This document shows positions 17,168-26,377 of a stretch of DNA of 64,000 nt, piece after piece. Source of the stretch: JABDPF01 sp036351055 (GTDB lineage Bacteria; Pseudomonadota; Gammaproteobacteria; Xanthomonadales; SZUA-36). Location: the NCBI GenBank assembly GCA_036351055.1, contig JAZBOH010000155.1:1-64000 (forward strand), in the 5' to 3' direction. The position numbers and the translations under genes were made by a program. Position 1 is the first letter of the stretch; each line of letters starts with the position of its first letter. The notes below the pieces were generated by a model. It had not been told where the DNA came from and made no database searches. It saw nothing but the letters and a program-made list of their open reading frames with translations.

Positions 17168-17186
17168 CTTGGCATGAGTCCTGCAT
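17168..17186 (+). promoter_or_regulatory. Sigma-54 promoter of glnA
   Basis: CTTGGCATGAGTCCTGCAT has the invariant GG (17171-17172) and GC (17183-17184) exactly ten bases apart. The predicted start is near 17196, about 38 bases before the glnA ATG. With the two NtrC sites upstream it makes a complete nitrogen-regulated promoter. Confidence 0.83.
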
Positions 17187-17233
17187 ATATATCCTGAACC
17201 ATTTTGGAACATCCACCATAGGAAGCATAGCTA

Positions 17234-18643
17234 ATGAGTACCGAGAAGATTCTGAAAACGCTCGAAGAGAAAAAATTCAAGTTCGTGGATCTGCGTTTCT
17301 GCGACACCATGGGTAAGGAACAGCATGTATCCCTGCCGCTTTCCGCTGTAGACGAAGACCTGTTCGAAGAGGGCAAGATGTTCGACGGTTCGTCGATTTC
17401 GGGCTGGAAAGGCATTAACGAGTCCGACATGGTCCTGATGCCGGACCTCAGCACCGCGGTCAAGGACCCTTTCGCCGAGCACAAAACCATGATCATTCGT
17501 TGCGACGTGCTCGAACCCAACACAATGGAAGGTTACAACCGTTGCCCCCGGTCTCTGGCCAAGCGCGCGGAAGCCTACCTGAAATCCAGTGGCATTGCCG
17601 ACACCGCATTTTTTGGTCCGGAGCCTGAATTTTTTGTGTTTGACGACGTTCGTTACGAAACCGATATGCACGGTTGCTCTTACCGCGTTGATTCCGAGGA
17701 AGGCGCCTGGAACACCGGTGCCGAGTACGAGGGCGGCAACATCGGTCACCGACCCGGCGTGAAAGGCGGCTACTTCCCGGTTCCGCCGGTCGACTCCCTG
17801 CACGACCTGCGTGCCGAAATGTGCCTGATCATGGAAAAAATGGGCGTCGAGGTCGAAGTACATCACCACGAGGTCGGCACTGCGGGCCAGTGCGAGATCG
17901 GCACCCGTTTCAATACGCTGGTGGCCAAGGCAGATGAATTACTCATTACCAAGTACGTGGTTCACAACGTCGCCCACATTGCTGGCAAGACAGCAACCTT
18001 CATGCCTAAGCCCCTGGTGGGTGACAACGGTTCCGGCATGCATGTGCACCAGTCGATCGCCAAAGACGGCAACAACCTGATGGCCGGCGACGGTTACGGC
18101 GGCCTGTCGGAGACCGCATTCCACTACATAGGCGGCATCTTCAAGCACGCCAAGGCATTGAACGCTTTCGCCAACGCCTCCACCAACAGCTACAAGCGCT
18201 TGGTGCCCGGTTTTGAAGCCCCGGTCATGCTCGCCTATTCGGCCCGCAACCGTTCCGCTTCCTGCCGCATTCCGTTCGTCGCCAATCCCAAGGGGCGTCG
18301 CATTGAAATCCGTTTCCCTGACCCGACGGCCAACGGTTACCTGATGTTTGCCGCCATGTTGATGGCCGGCCTGGACGGCATCAAGAACAAGTTGGATCCG
18401 GGTGCGCCGATGGACAAGGATCTGTATGACCTGCCGCCGGAAGAAGAGGCAGCGATACCAACCGTTTGTGCTTCTCTGGACGAGGCCCTGGCCGCGTTGG
18501 ATGCCGACCGTGAATTCCTGAAAGCCGGCGGAGTATTTGATGATGACCTGATCGACGGTTACATTGCACTGAAGATGCAGGAAGTACAGACTTTCCGGAT
18601 GAGTACTCACCCGGTCGAGTTCGACATGTACTACTCTCTGTAA
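17234..18643 (+). CDS. glnA: Glutamine synthetase type I
   Basis: Makes glutamine from glutamate, ammonia and ATP as a cytoplasmic dodecamer. The 469-residue length is standard. Visible landmarks are MFDGSSISGW (the Asp50-loop equivalent), the metal-binding FFGPEPEFF, the ATP-site KPLVGDNGSGMHVHQS and the adenylylation site Tyr398 in LYDLPPEE, so it is a GlnE-regulated type I-beta enzyme. The ATG follows a purine-rich GGAAGC sequence. A sigma-54 promoter with two NtrC sites precedes it. Confidence 0.98.
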   Translation: MSTEKILKTLEEKKFKFVDLRFCDTMGKEQHVSLPLSAVDEDLFEEGKMFDGSSISGWKGINESDMVLMPDLSTAVKDPFAEHKTMIIRCDVLEPNTMEGYNRCPRSLAKRAEAYLKSSGIADTAFFGPEPEFFVFDDVRYETDMHGCSYRVDSEEGAWNTGAEYEGGNIGHRPGVKGGYFPVPPVDSLHDLRAEMCLIMEKMGVEVEVHHHEVGTAGQCEIGTRFNTLVAKADELLITKYVVHNVAHIAGKTATFMPKPLVGDNGSGMHVHQSIAKDGNNLMAGDGYGGLSETAFHYIGGIFKHAKALNAFANASTNSYKRLVPGFEAPVMLAYSARNRSASCRIPFVANPKGRRIEIRFPDPTANGYLMFAAMLMAGLDGIKNKLDPGAPMDKDLYDLPPEEEAAIPTVCASLDEALAALDADREFLKAGGVFDDDLIDGYIALKMQEVQTFRMSTHPVEFDMYYSL

Positions 18644-18697
18644 CGAGTCCGGGATTACCGAAACCATACAGTTACAGGTGCCCCGGCAAATCTGCAA

Positions 18698-18719
18698 GGC
18701 CCCGCACGGAGGCGGGGCC
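18698..18719 (+). terminator. Hairpin after glnA
   Basis: GGCCCCGC-ACGGAG-GCGGGGCC forms an eight-pair GC stem 55 bases after the glnA stop. There is no T-run, so it may be an attenuating or mRNA-end stem rather than a full terminator, leaving some read-through to the downstream genes. Confidence 0.55.
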
Positions 18720-18750
18720 GGCAGTTCAAAGCACTGATAGGAGCACGCTC

Positions 18751-19320
18751 ATGAGAAAAGGATGGATCCCTGTACTTGTTTCGCTGGTTTTCCTGGCCAT
18801 ACCGTTGGTGGCGGTTTCCGAGGGAGATATATACAAGATCGTCAATCCCGACGGGTCGATCACCTTTACCGACCAGAAACCCTCGCCCGGTGCTGAACCC
18901 GTTCAGTTAAGACCACTTTCGATTGTCGAAACGGACATCCAGACACCGGGCCAGGCAGCGCCCGAAGACGTCGTGGCAGATCCGCCCGAGCCGACACCAC
19001 GCGAGCTGAGGCGGCAGTTCCGGGATTTTGCGATCACGCAGCCCAAAAACGAAGAGACGTTCTGGGGCGTTGAGAACCAGGTGACCGTTCTCTGGGGTGC
19101 GTCACAGCCAATCCAGCCAGAAATGGTCGTCATCCTTTACGTGAACGGGAAGGCCCAGGATGTCAGTGAATCGGGCAGCGCGATACTCAGCCTGGAGCGT
19201 GGGGAGCACCAGGTTTACGCGGAGCTGCGTGATGAGAACAATCGCCGGATCATCACGACGGAAACCGTGAGGTTCTTTGTAAAACAGCATTCGGCCAACT
19301 TCAACCGGCCCAGAAACTGA
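18751..19320 (+). CDS. DUF4124 domain protein, secreted
   Basis: A 189-residue protein with a signal peptide (about 1-23, ending near AVSEG). The DUF4124 segment follows, typically written as YK-hydrophobic-DxxGxxxFTDxxP (here IYKIVNPDGSITFTDQKP). A Pro-rich linker and a beta-rich C-terminal domain complete it. It is likely periplasmic. DUF4124 genes between glnA and ntrBC are seen in other gammaproteobacteria. Function unknown; no obvious link to nitrogen sensing in the sequence itself. Confidence 0.8.
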   Translation: MRKGWIPVLVSLVFLAIPLVAVSEGDIYKIVNPDGSITFTDQKPSPGAEPVQLRPLSIVETDIQTPGQAAPEDVVADPPEPTPRELRRQFRDFAITQPKNEETFWGVENQVTVLWGASQPIQPEMVVILYVNGKAQDVSESGSAILSLERGEHQVYAELRDENNRRIITTETVRFFVKQHSANFNRPRN

Positions 19321-19332
19321 CCCTGGCATCGT

Positions 19333-20385
19333 GTGAATACTGATCTGCCACAGGCCCAACGCGTACTCGACATGCTGGATACAGGCGTGGTGCGAATTGA
19401 TACGGCGGGTTGCATCGACGCCATGAACAGTGCCGCCGAGCACTGCTTGATGGTTAGCCGGGATCGGGCGGTCGGCCGCAATGTCCGGGAACTGGCTGAA
19501 GTGCCACCGGAAATCTGCGATGTCGTCTCACAGCCACCTGACAGTGGTTACAGCCTGCGTCTGCACGAACTGAAGCTGGGACACGACCTGTTCGATTGCA
19601 CCGTCAAGAAAACCCGGCATGGTGATTTGCTGCTGGAGTTTCACAACCTGGAATGGGAACACATGCGATTGCGCCTGCAACAACGTGAAGTACAGACCGG
19701 GATGCTGGACCTGTTGAGCCGCAATCTCGGACACGAGGTGCGCAATCCACTGGGCGGTATCCGCGGTGCGGCCCAAATGCTGGCGGAAGAACTGGAGTCC
19801 GGTGAACTGGAAACGCTGGCTCGCCTGATCATGCGGGAATCGGACCGTATTGACGAGCTGATCCAGAAATTCGGCCAGCCGGAACTACAGCAGAAACAGA
19901 CCGTTTTATACCCCTTGCTTGATGAAGCACTGCAACTCTTGCGTCTCGAATTCGGTGATGGTGTTCAGGTCGATCGTGATTACGACCCCAGCATCCCACC
20001 GGTCAAGGCCGACCAAAGCGCCATCAGGCAAGTCATTCTGAACCTGCTGCGCAATGCCTGCCAGGCGGGCGCCACGCGTGTGACGATCAGAACCCGGGTG
20101 GAATATGGAAATGCGCTCCTGCAATCGGGCCACTCCAGCGTGATCCGGCTCGATGTGATCGACAACGGGCAGGGCGTGCCGGATTCGCTGCGTTCATTGT
20201 TGTTCCTGCCCCTGGTCACGGGGCGCAGGGACGGGACCGGCCTGGGTTTGTCCTTATCTCAGCAGATCGCCTCAGCACACGGGGGGCTGCTGACGTTCGA
20301 GCCGCTGGATACAGGCAGTCGGTTTAGCCTTTACCTTCCCTTCGGAAATGGAACGGGTACCGGTTCCAGGAAGCGCGCGGCATGA
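19333..20385 (+). CDS. glnL: Nitrogen regulation sensor kinase NtrB
   Basis: A 350-residue soluble kinase/phosphatase that controls NtrC under PII signalling. An N-terminal PAS domain (about 5-115) is followed by HisKA with His134 (GHEVRNPLGGI) and the ATPase domain (N-box LLRNACQAG, G1 DNGQGVP, G2 GRRDGTGLGLSLS). There are no membrane spans. The start is a GTG at 19333 (GTG at 19331 is out of frame). Its stop overlaps the ntrC ATG (ATGA). Confidence 0.93.
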   Translation: MNTDLPQAQRVLDMLDTGVVRIDTAGCIDAMNSAAEHCLMVSRDRAVGRNVRELAEVPPEICDVVSQPPDSGYSLRLHELKLGHDLFDCTVKKTRHGDLLLEFHNLEWEHMRLRLQQREVQTGMLDLLSRNLGHEVRNPLGGIRGAAQMLAEELESGELETLARLIMRESDRIDELIQKFGQPELQQKQTVLYPLLDEALQLLRLEFGDGVQVDRDYDPSIPPVKADQSAIRQVILNLLRNACQAGATRVTIRTRVEYGNALLQSGHSSVIRLDVIDNGQGVPDSLRSLLFLPLVTGRRDGTGLGLSLSQQIASAHGGLLTFEPLDTGSRFSLYLPFGNGTGTGSRKRAA

Positions 20386-21818
20386 GCGGCAGAAACGATA
20401 TCTGGGTTGTCGACGACGACGAAGCGATTCGTTTCGTTTTGCAGCGCGCACTGAGCCGCCGGGGATTTGACGTTGAGTGTTTCGAAAACGTCGCAGATGT
20501 CAGGGCGGCGCTGGAGCACAGTCATCCAAGAGCGCTGCTGACGGATATCCGCTTACCGGACGCCGACGGCTTGAGTGTTGTGGACACACTGCAGGAACTG
20601 GCGATAGACATTCCGGTCATTGCAATGACCGCTTATGCCGATCTTGACCAGGCGGTGAGTGCATTCCAGAAAGGTGTATTCGAATACCTGCCCAAGCCAT
20701 TCGACCTGGAACAGGTCATTTCGGTGGTGGAGCGGGCGATCACCAAGGAAGATGTTGAAGTCCGGCGTCCGGAAGAACAGACGGGCAACCGATTGCTGGG
20801 TGAATCCCAGGCCATGCAGGAGGTTTTCCGCACCATCGGACGATTGTCACGTTCGGATATCAGCGTGCTGATCACCGGTGAAACCGGAAGCGGCAAAGAG
20901 GTCGTGGCGCGGGTCCTGCACGAGCACAGCCCGCGAGCGAAGGGTCCTTTCGTCGCCATCAACACGGCGGCGATCCCGGCTGAGCTGCTTGAATCGGAGT
21001 TGTTTGGCCACGAAAAGGGCTCGTTCACCGGGGCGCATTCACGCCGTGTCGGCCGCTTCGAAGAGGCGGCAGGCGGCACCCTGTTCCTGGATGAAATCGG
21101 TGACATGCCGCTGCCCCTGCAAACCCGCCTGCTGCGAGTATTGGCTGAAGGTGACTATTACCGCGTGGGGGGCCGGGACCTGCTCAGCGCCGATGCCCGC
21201 GTGATCGCGGCGACACACCAGGACCTGGAACAGAAGATTATCGCTGGCAAGTTTCGTGAAGACCTTTATCACCGTTTGAACGTTATCCACATCGGCTTGC
21301 CCCCCTTGCGCGAGCGGACGGAGGATATCGCGATTCTGGCTCGCCGTTTCCTGGTCCAGGTGGCATCGGAACTCGGCCTGGAAGAAAAACGCCTGCGGCC
21401 TGAAACGATAAAAATGCTCGAAACATACGCCTGGCCCGGCAATGTACGCCAGTTGCTTAACCTGTGCCGCCAACTCTGCGTCATGGCGCCTGGCGACCAG
21501 ATTTTTCCAGACGACCTGCCGGCAGACATGACCAGCCGCAGCGTTGTGACCGGGGCAAAGGCGGAATGGACGGAAGCGTTGCGCCAGTGGGCGACCACGG
21601 AATTGGTCGGCGGTAAAACAGACCTGTTTGGCCGGGCCCAGGATGAGCTTGAACGCGTTCTTATCGACTGTGCGCTTGACCAGACGGCTGGTCAGCGCCA
21701 GAAGGCGGCGGAGCTGCTGGGGCTGGGAAGAAATACCCTGACTCGTAAATTGCAGAAATTCGATAGCAACCGCGACGATGCTGAAGTCCCGCTGGATCAG
21801 GTGGTTGGCGGCACCTGA
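20382..21818 (+). CDS. glnG: Nitrogen regulation response regulator NtrC
   Basis: A 478-residue sigma-54 activator. Receiver domain with Asp55; AAA+ domain with Walker A GETGSGKE (166-173), sigma-54 contact loop GSFTGA (213-218, Ser for the usual Ala) and Walker B GGTLFLDEIG (231-240); C-terminal Fis-type helix-turn-helix (KAAELLGLGRNTLTRKL). It is the expected activator of the glnA promoter in this window. It converges on dtd with a 22-base overlap. Confidence 0.95.
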   Translation: MSGRNDIWVVDDDEAIRFVLQRALSRRGFDVECFENVADVRAALEHSHPRALLTDIRLPDADGLSVVDTLQELAIDIPVIAMTAYADLDQAVSAFQKGVFEYLPKPFDLEQVISVVERAITKEDVEVRRPEEQTGNRLLGESQAMQEVFRTIGRLSRSDISVLITGETGSGKEVVARVLHEHSPRAKGPFVAINTAAIPAELLESELFGHEKGSFTGAHSRRVGRFEEAAGGTLFLDEIGDMPLPLQTRLLRVLAEGDYYRVGGRDLLSADARVIAATHQDLEQKIIAGKFREDLYHRLNVIHIGLPPLRERTEDIAILARRFLVQVASELGLEEKRLRPETIKMLETYAWPGNVRQLLNLCRQLCVMAPGDQIFPDDLPADMTSRSVVTGAKAEWTEALRQWATTELVGGKTDLFGRAQDELERVLIDCALDQTAGQRQKAAELLGLGRNTLTRKLQKFDSNRDDAEVPLDQVVGGT

Positions 21819-22249
21819 AGCCAGAAAGTAACCGGTCCGTCGTTCAGCAGCCGGACTTTCATATCGGCGCCAAACTGTCCCGTTTGCGTGCCTGGCATCA
21901 CAGACAGTGCCTTTTCCACGAAGTAATCAAACAGGCGCTCACCTTCATCGGGCGGGGCCGCCGAAGTGAAGCTGGGCCGGTTGCCCTTGTTGGTGCTGGC
22001 TGCCAGCGTGAATTGGGATACCAGTAAAAGCTCTCCCCCGGCCTGGCGCACATCCAGGTTCATCCGGCCCTGGTCATCCGGAAATACCCGGTAAGCGAGC
22101 ACTCGCTCAAGCAGGCGGTCCGCTTGTTTTTCCGTATCGCCCTTTTCGACGCCAAGCAGCGCCAGGATGCCGGCGGAAATTTCCCCGACAACATTTCCAT
22201 TAACATGGACGGTGGCTTCGGATACCCTTTGTATCAGTGCAATCATCAA
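21797..22249 (-). CDS. dtd: D-aminoacyl-tRNA deacylase
   Basis: Removes D-amino acids (and glycine mischarged on tRNA-Ala) from tRNA. The 150-residue protein has both signature motifs, SQFTL and the Gly-cisPro-containing NDGPVTFWLQ. The length is standard for this homodimeric enzyme. Two consecutive ATGs at the start (22249 and 22246) are both possible. The 3' end overlaps that of ntrC on the other strand. Confidence 0.95.
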   Translation of the reverse strand: MMIALIQRVSEATVHVNGNVVGEISAGILALLGVEKGDTEKQADRLLERVLAYRVFPDDQGRMNLDVRQAGGELLLVSQFTLAASTNKGNRPSFTSAAPPDEGERLFDYFVEKALSVMPGTQTGQFGADMKVRLLNDGPVTFWLQVPPTT

Positions 22250-22319
22250 CTTTGATTATATTTGCATGGCTTGGGCCATTCTATCAGGGTAAAGAAGCGC
22301 GAAAAGGGCTGCCGGAAAC

Positions 22320-23201
22320 ATGGTCTATCTAGCAAAATTCATTCTGTGGCTGCTCAGCCTGATGCCGGCGGGCATGCCTTACTGGTTGGCGAGCAAAGGG
22401 GCCGGCCTGTGGATGCGCCTCTCGCCCGTCAAACGGCACACGACCGAGCGAAACCTGGAACGCTGTTATCCGGACATGGCCCCGGCCGAGCGCGAGCAGC
22501 TCGTGCATGACAGCTTCGTGCATTACCTCTGCTCCGTGCTGGAGACGGGCCAGAACTGGTATTGGCCGGTAGAAAAGCTACACGCGCTGTGCGATGAATT
22601 CGTCAATGAGCACCTGGTCAAGGAGATCCTTGCGAGCGGTCGTGGCGTGGTCGTTCTGGCACCCCATTTCGGGGCCTGGGAGTACCTGGGCATGTATCTG
22701 CAGAGGTATCCCGAGATTGCCATTCTGTACAAGGCGCCCTCTCACGCCGGCCTCGAGAAGGCGCTGCTGAGCAGGAGAAATCGCGGCGGCGCCATAATGA
22801 TTTCGGCAAATGCCTCCGGAATTCGCAAACTCTACGGCCACCTGCGGTCGGGAAAAGGCGCCGGTGTACTGCCCGACCAGCAGCCCTCGTCCGGGCGCGG
22901 CCGTTTTGCGCCCTTTTTTGGCAACATGGCCCTGACCGGAGTGTTGGTGCCGCGTATTATCCAGCGCACCGGCTGCCTCGCCCTGGCCTGTGTCTGTGAG
23001 CGCCTCGAAGGTGGTCGTTACCGGGTGCACCTGCTGCCGGTCGATGATGAAATCTACTCGGACGATATCGACGTATCTCTCGCTGCCATGAACCGGGCCA
23101 TCGAAGACTGCGTCGCGGTCGACCCGGCACAATACCTGTGGAGTTATCGCCGCTTCAAAAAACAACCCGAGGGCGAACCCCCGTTCTACGAGATGAAGTG
23201 A
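22320..23201 (+). CDS. Lipid A biosynthesis lauroyl/myristoyl acyltransferase (LpxL/HtrB family)
   Basis: A 293-residue inner-membrane-associated acyltransferase that adds secondary acyl chains to lipid A. An N-terminal hydrophobic anchor (about 5-30) precedes the HX4E catalytic motif His116-Glu121 (PHFGAWE). Family features such as GAGVLPDQQPSSGRG and a C-terminal YRRFKKQPEGEPPFY follow. Whether it is the LpxL or LpxM type cannot be decided by eye. The composite repeat B lies downstream. Confidence 0.88.
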   Translation: MVYLAKFILWLLSLMPAGMPYWLASKGAGLWMRLSPVKRHTTERNLERCYPDMAPAEREQLVHDSFVHYLCSVLETGQNWYWPVEKLHALCDEFVNEHLVKEILASGRGVVVLAPHFGAWEYLGMYLQRYPEIAILYKAPSHAGLEKALLSRRNRGGAIMISANASGIRKLYGHLRSGKGAGVLPDQQPSSGRGRFAPFFGNMALTGVLVPRIIQRTGCLALACVCERLEGGRYRVHLLPVDDEIYSDDIDVSLAAMNRAIEDCVAVDPAQYLWSYRRFKKQPEGEPPFYEMK

Positions 23202-23287
23202 ATCGCTTAGCTGGGGCTGCGGTTTCGGCACTCCGTCAGGACTTCTTTGCCTACGCGCACGGCAGTCCAGTAGCTCCAGGCAGGTAC

Positions 23288-23481
23288 AAAAAAAGGGGCC
23301 GGATACATTTTTCGCTGAAAAATGTATCCGGCCCCTTTAGTGAATAAACCGCCCGGGTATCTGCCAAAGTCTATAAATTATTGATGTATTAAGCTTTTAT
23401 AAAGAACCAAGTCAGGAGCCAGGATGCACAACAAAAGGTACCGGATACAGTTTTGGCCGAATATCGTATCCGGTACCTTTT
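23288..23481 (-). repeat. Composite palindromic repeat, copy B
   Basis: A 194-base unit in reverse orientation relative to copy A. The GGGGCC-ended palindrome is at 23288-23338 and the GGTACC-ended one at 23433-23481; the latter has a degraded loop side. The core matches copy A best near the GGGGCC end (GACTTTGG, GAT, CC, GG and ATTC are shared); the middle is AT-rich and diverged. It lies between the convergent acyltransferase and trkH genes. No gene is supported in 23202-23540 besides this repeat. Confidence 0.82.
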
Positions 23482-23540
23482 GTGGGCCACCCCGGAATGG
23501 GGGTATATGGCATTTCGGCCGGGTTAATATCGACAGGCGG

Positions 23541-25004
23541 TTAATCGCGCCAGAAGGCGGGGGTGAGCAGCACCAGCAGGGTGTAGATCTCCAGGCGGCC
23601 CAGCAGCATGGCGATGCTGAGGATGATCTTGGCGGGGTTGTTGAGGTTGGCGTAGTTGGGGCCGGCGTCGCCCAGGGCCGGACCCAGGTTGGTGATGCAG
23701 GCGCCAACAGCCGAGTAGGCTGTCTCGGCATCCAGACCGGTCGCGGTCAACAGCACGGTCATCACGGCGAAGCTGGCGATATACAGGAAAAAGAATCCCC
23801 ACACCGCGCTGATCACGGTATCCGACGTGCGCTGACCTCCGACCTTGACCGGTATCACGGCGTGCGGATGGATCAGTCGCCGCACTTCACGGATCGACTG
23901 CTTGTACAGCAGGATGACGCGGATCACCTTCATGCCGCCAGCGGTGCTGCCTGCGCAACCGCCGATAAAGGCGACAAGAATCAGTAAAACGGGCAGGAAA
24001 CCGGTCCATTGGTAAAACGGGGCGGTGGTAAAGCCGGTGGTCGTCATGGCCGATACGACCTGGAAAAAACCGTAACGAAATGAGGTGACCAGCGAATCAT
24101 AAGTGTTGGTGAAAAACAGCACAAAGCTGACCAGCACGGAAAAAACGAGCAACAGCACCGCGTAAACCTTGAGCTCGGGATCAAAGAAATAGGGCTGGGC
24201 GCTGGCCCTGCGCCAGGCCGAAAAGTGCAGGGCGAAATTGATGCCTGCAATCGCCATGAAGACCATGGCGATGACTTCGATGGTCGGGTTGTTCCAGAAC
24301 GCCAGGCTTTCGTTGTGCGTGGAGAAACCCCCGATGGCCACGGTGCTAAACGCGTGGCCCACGGCGTCGAACAATTGCATACCGGCCAGCCAGTAGGCAA
24401 AAACGCAGGTGACCGTGATGCCGAAGTAGATCAGCCAGAGCGCTTTGGCCGTCTCGGTGATGCGCGGTGTCAGTTTGGCGTCTTTCATTGGACCCGGCGT
24501 TTCGGCGCGGTATAACTGCATGCCGCCGACACGCAGCATCGGCAGGATGGCAACGGCCAGCACGATAATGCCCATACCACCCAGCCACTGCAGTTGTTGG
24601 CGGTAGTACAACACCGCGCGTGGCAGCACGTCGATATTGGTAATGATGGTGGCGCCGGTGGTGGTCAGCCCGGACATCGACTCAAACACCGCATCGGTGT
24701 AGCTCAGGTGCGGTTCGGTGAGTAAAACAAAGGGCAGGGCGCCAACCAGCACCCAGGCGAGCCAGGCGCAGACCACGATCAGGAAACCGTGCCGTATGCG
24801 CAGGTCCCGTTTCGCGTTGCGGACCGGAAAATAGATCAACAGTCCGGCCACCAGCAGAATGCCGGCACAGGCGAGGAATACCTCGGCGGTCCCGTCCTGG
24901 TACCAGGCTGAAACCAGGACTGGTGGCAGCATCATCAGGCTGGACGCGGCAATGAGGAATCCGACGATCCGCTGGACTGCAGAAAATCCCATCGCGGCGC
25001 TCAA
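23541..25004 (-). CDS. trkH: Trk potassium uptake membrane subunit
   Basis: The K+-translocating subunit of the Trk system, 487 residues, close to E. coli TrkH (483). About ten to twelve hydrophobic segments and four P-loop-like selectivity regions are visible, including MSGLTTTGATI, AIGGFSTHNES, SAMTTTGFTT and CITNLGPALG. A TTG start at 25004 overlaps the trkA stop; ATG 24992 (MGFSAVQRI) is a strong alternative. It is last in the def...trkH run. Confidence 0.93.
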   Translation of the reverse strand: MSAAMGFSAVQRIVGFLIAASSLMMLPPVLVSAWYQDGTAEVFLACAGILLVAGLLIYFPVRNAKRDLRIRHGFLIVVCAWLAWVLVGALPFVLLTEPHLSYTDAVFESMSGLTTTGATIITNIDVLPRAVLYYRQQLQWLGGMGIIVLAVAILPMLRVGGMQLYRAETPGPMKDAKLTPRITETAKALWLIYFGITVTCVFAYWLAGMQLFDAVGHAFSTVAIGGFSTHNESLAFWNNPTIEVIAMVFMAIAGINFALHFSAWRRASAQPYFFDPELKVYAVLLLVFSVLVSFVLFFTNTYDSLVTSFRYGFFQVVSAMTTTGFTTAPFYQWTGFLPVLLILVAFIGGCAGSTAGGMKVIRVILLYKQSIREVRRLIHPHAVIPVKVGGQRTSDTVISAVWGFFFLYIASFAVMTVLLTATGLDAETAYSAVGACITNLGPALGDAGPNYANLNNPAKIILSIAMLLGRLEIYTLLVLLTPAFWRD

Positions 25005-26377
25005 ATGAATATGGCTCCTACCTGGAATAGCCGCTCTACCGCAGCAATCTGACGCTTGTCAGGCACGAACAGGATGACATGATCACCGGCAAATATGATG
25101 GTGTCATGGTGGGCGATGATGACCTGCTCGCCGCGGACGATGGCGGGAATCGTGGTGCCCGGAGGCAGGTCAATGTCCTCGATGGCCCTGCCGACGACCC
25201 TGGAACTGCGCTTGTCGCCCAGGGCGACGGCCTCGATAGCCTCCGCCGCTCCACGCCTGAGCGAGTGGATACGCACCATATTGCCACGTCGAATATGGGT
25301 CAGCAGGGCGCCGATGGTGATCTGCTGGGGTGAAACCGCGATGTCGATGGAGCCGGACTCAACCAGGTCGACGTAAGCCGGCCGGTTGATGATGGCGATG
25401 ACTTTTTCAGCCCCCAGTTTCTTGGCCAGCATGGACGAGAGGATGTTGGCCTCGTCGTCATTGGTCAGCACGCAATACACGTCGGTGTTGTCGACGGCCT
25501 CTTCACGCAGCAGTTCCTCGTCTGCGCAGTCACCCACCAGCACGATGGCGCGCTCCAGGTGTTCGGCAATTTCTTCGGCCCGGTTGGCGTCACGTTCGAT
25601 GATTTTGACGTGGTGGTCACGCTCCAGGTGGCGCGCCAGGTTGGCGCCGATGTGACCGCCACCGGCCAGGATGACGCGCCGGATCGGGTTATCCAGCGGG
25701 CGCAGTTCCCGCATCATCATGCGGATGTTTTTTTGCGCGGCAAGGAAAAACACCGTGTCGTTCTCTTCGATCACGGTGTTGCCGTCGGGAATGATGGTTT
25801 TGTCCTGGCGGTATATCGCCGCGACTCGGGCATCGGCATCGGCCGGCATGTGTTCGCGAAGCGTTTGCAACCGGTGTCCAACCAGGGGGCCGCCGGCGTA
25901 TGCCTGGGTGGCGACCAACTGGGCCCGGCCGTCCGCAAAATCGAGCACCTGGAGCGCGCCCGGGTACTCGATCAGGCGGGCGATGTACTGCGTGACGAGG
26001 GTCTCCGGGCTGATCAGCACATCGACAGGACAATGTTCGCGTTCGAACAGACGTGGATTCTCGATGTACTCCGAAGAACGGATACGCGCGATTCGTGTCG
26101 GCGTATTGTAGAGCGTGTAGGCGACCTGGCAGGCCGTCATGTTGACCTCGTCGCTGCTGGTCAGTGCAATCACCATGTCCGCGTCCTCGATACCGGCGCG
26201 CACCAGAACGGTCGGGTGCGAGGCGTGCCCGAGCACACCGCGGATATCCAGCCGGTCCTGCAATTCCTTGAGGTGCGTCGCGTTGACGTCAACAACGGTA
26301 ATGTCGTTTTCTTCACTGGACAGGCTATAGGCAACAGTGGACCCGACTTGGCCGGCACCGAGTATGACTATTTTCAT
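25001..26377 (-). CDS. trkA: Trk system NAD-binding regulatory subunit
   Basis: A 458-residue cytoplasmic protein with two RCK units. The first has the nucleotide-binding motif GAGQVGS (7-13) and the second AGGGHIGANLA (about 237-247). Each is followed by a TrkA-C domain, the second ending at about 455. It gates TrkH according to nucleotide binding. The start overlaps the ntrX-like stop by four bases, and the end overlaps the trkH start. Confidence 0.95.
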   Translation of the reverse strand: MKIVILGAGQVGSTVAYSLSSEENDITVVDVNATHLKELQDRLDIRGVLGHASHPTVLVRAGIEDADMVIALTSSDEVNMTACQVAYTLYNTPTRIARIRSSEYIENPRLFEREHCPVDVLISPETLVTQYIARLIEYPGALQVLDFADGRAQLVATQAYAGGPLVGHRLQTLREHMPADADARVAAIYRQDKTIIPDGNTVIEENDTVFFLAAQKNIRMMMRELRPLDNPIRRVILAGGGHIGANLARHLERDHHVKIIERDANRAEEIAEHLERAIVLVGDCADEELLREEAVDNTDVYCVLTNDDEANILSSMLAKKLGAEKVIAIINRPAYVDLVESGSIDIAVSPQQITIGALLTHIRRGNMVRIHSLRRGAAEAIEAVALGDKRSSRVVGRAIEDIDLPPGTTIPAIVRGEQVIIAHHDTIIFAGDHVILFVPDKRQIAAVERLFQVGAIFI

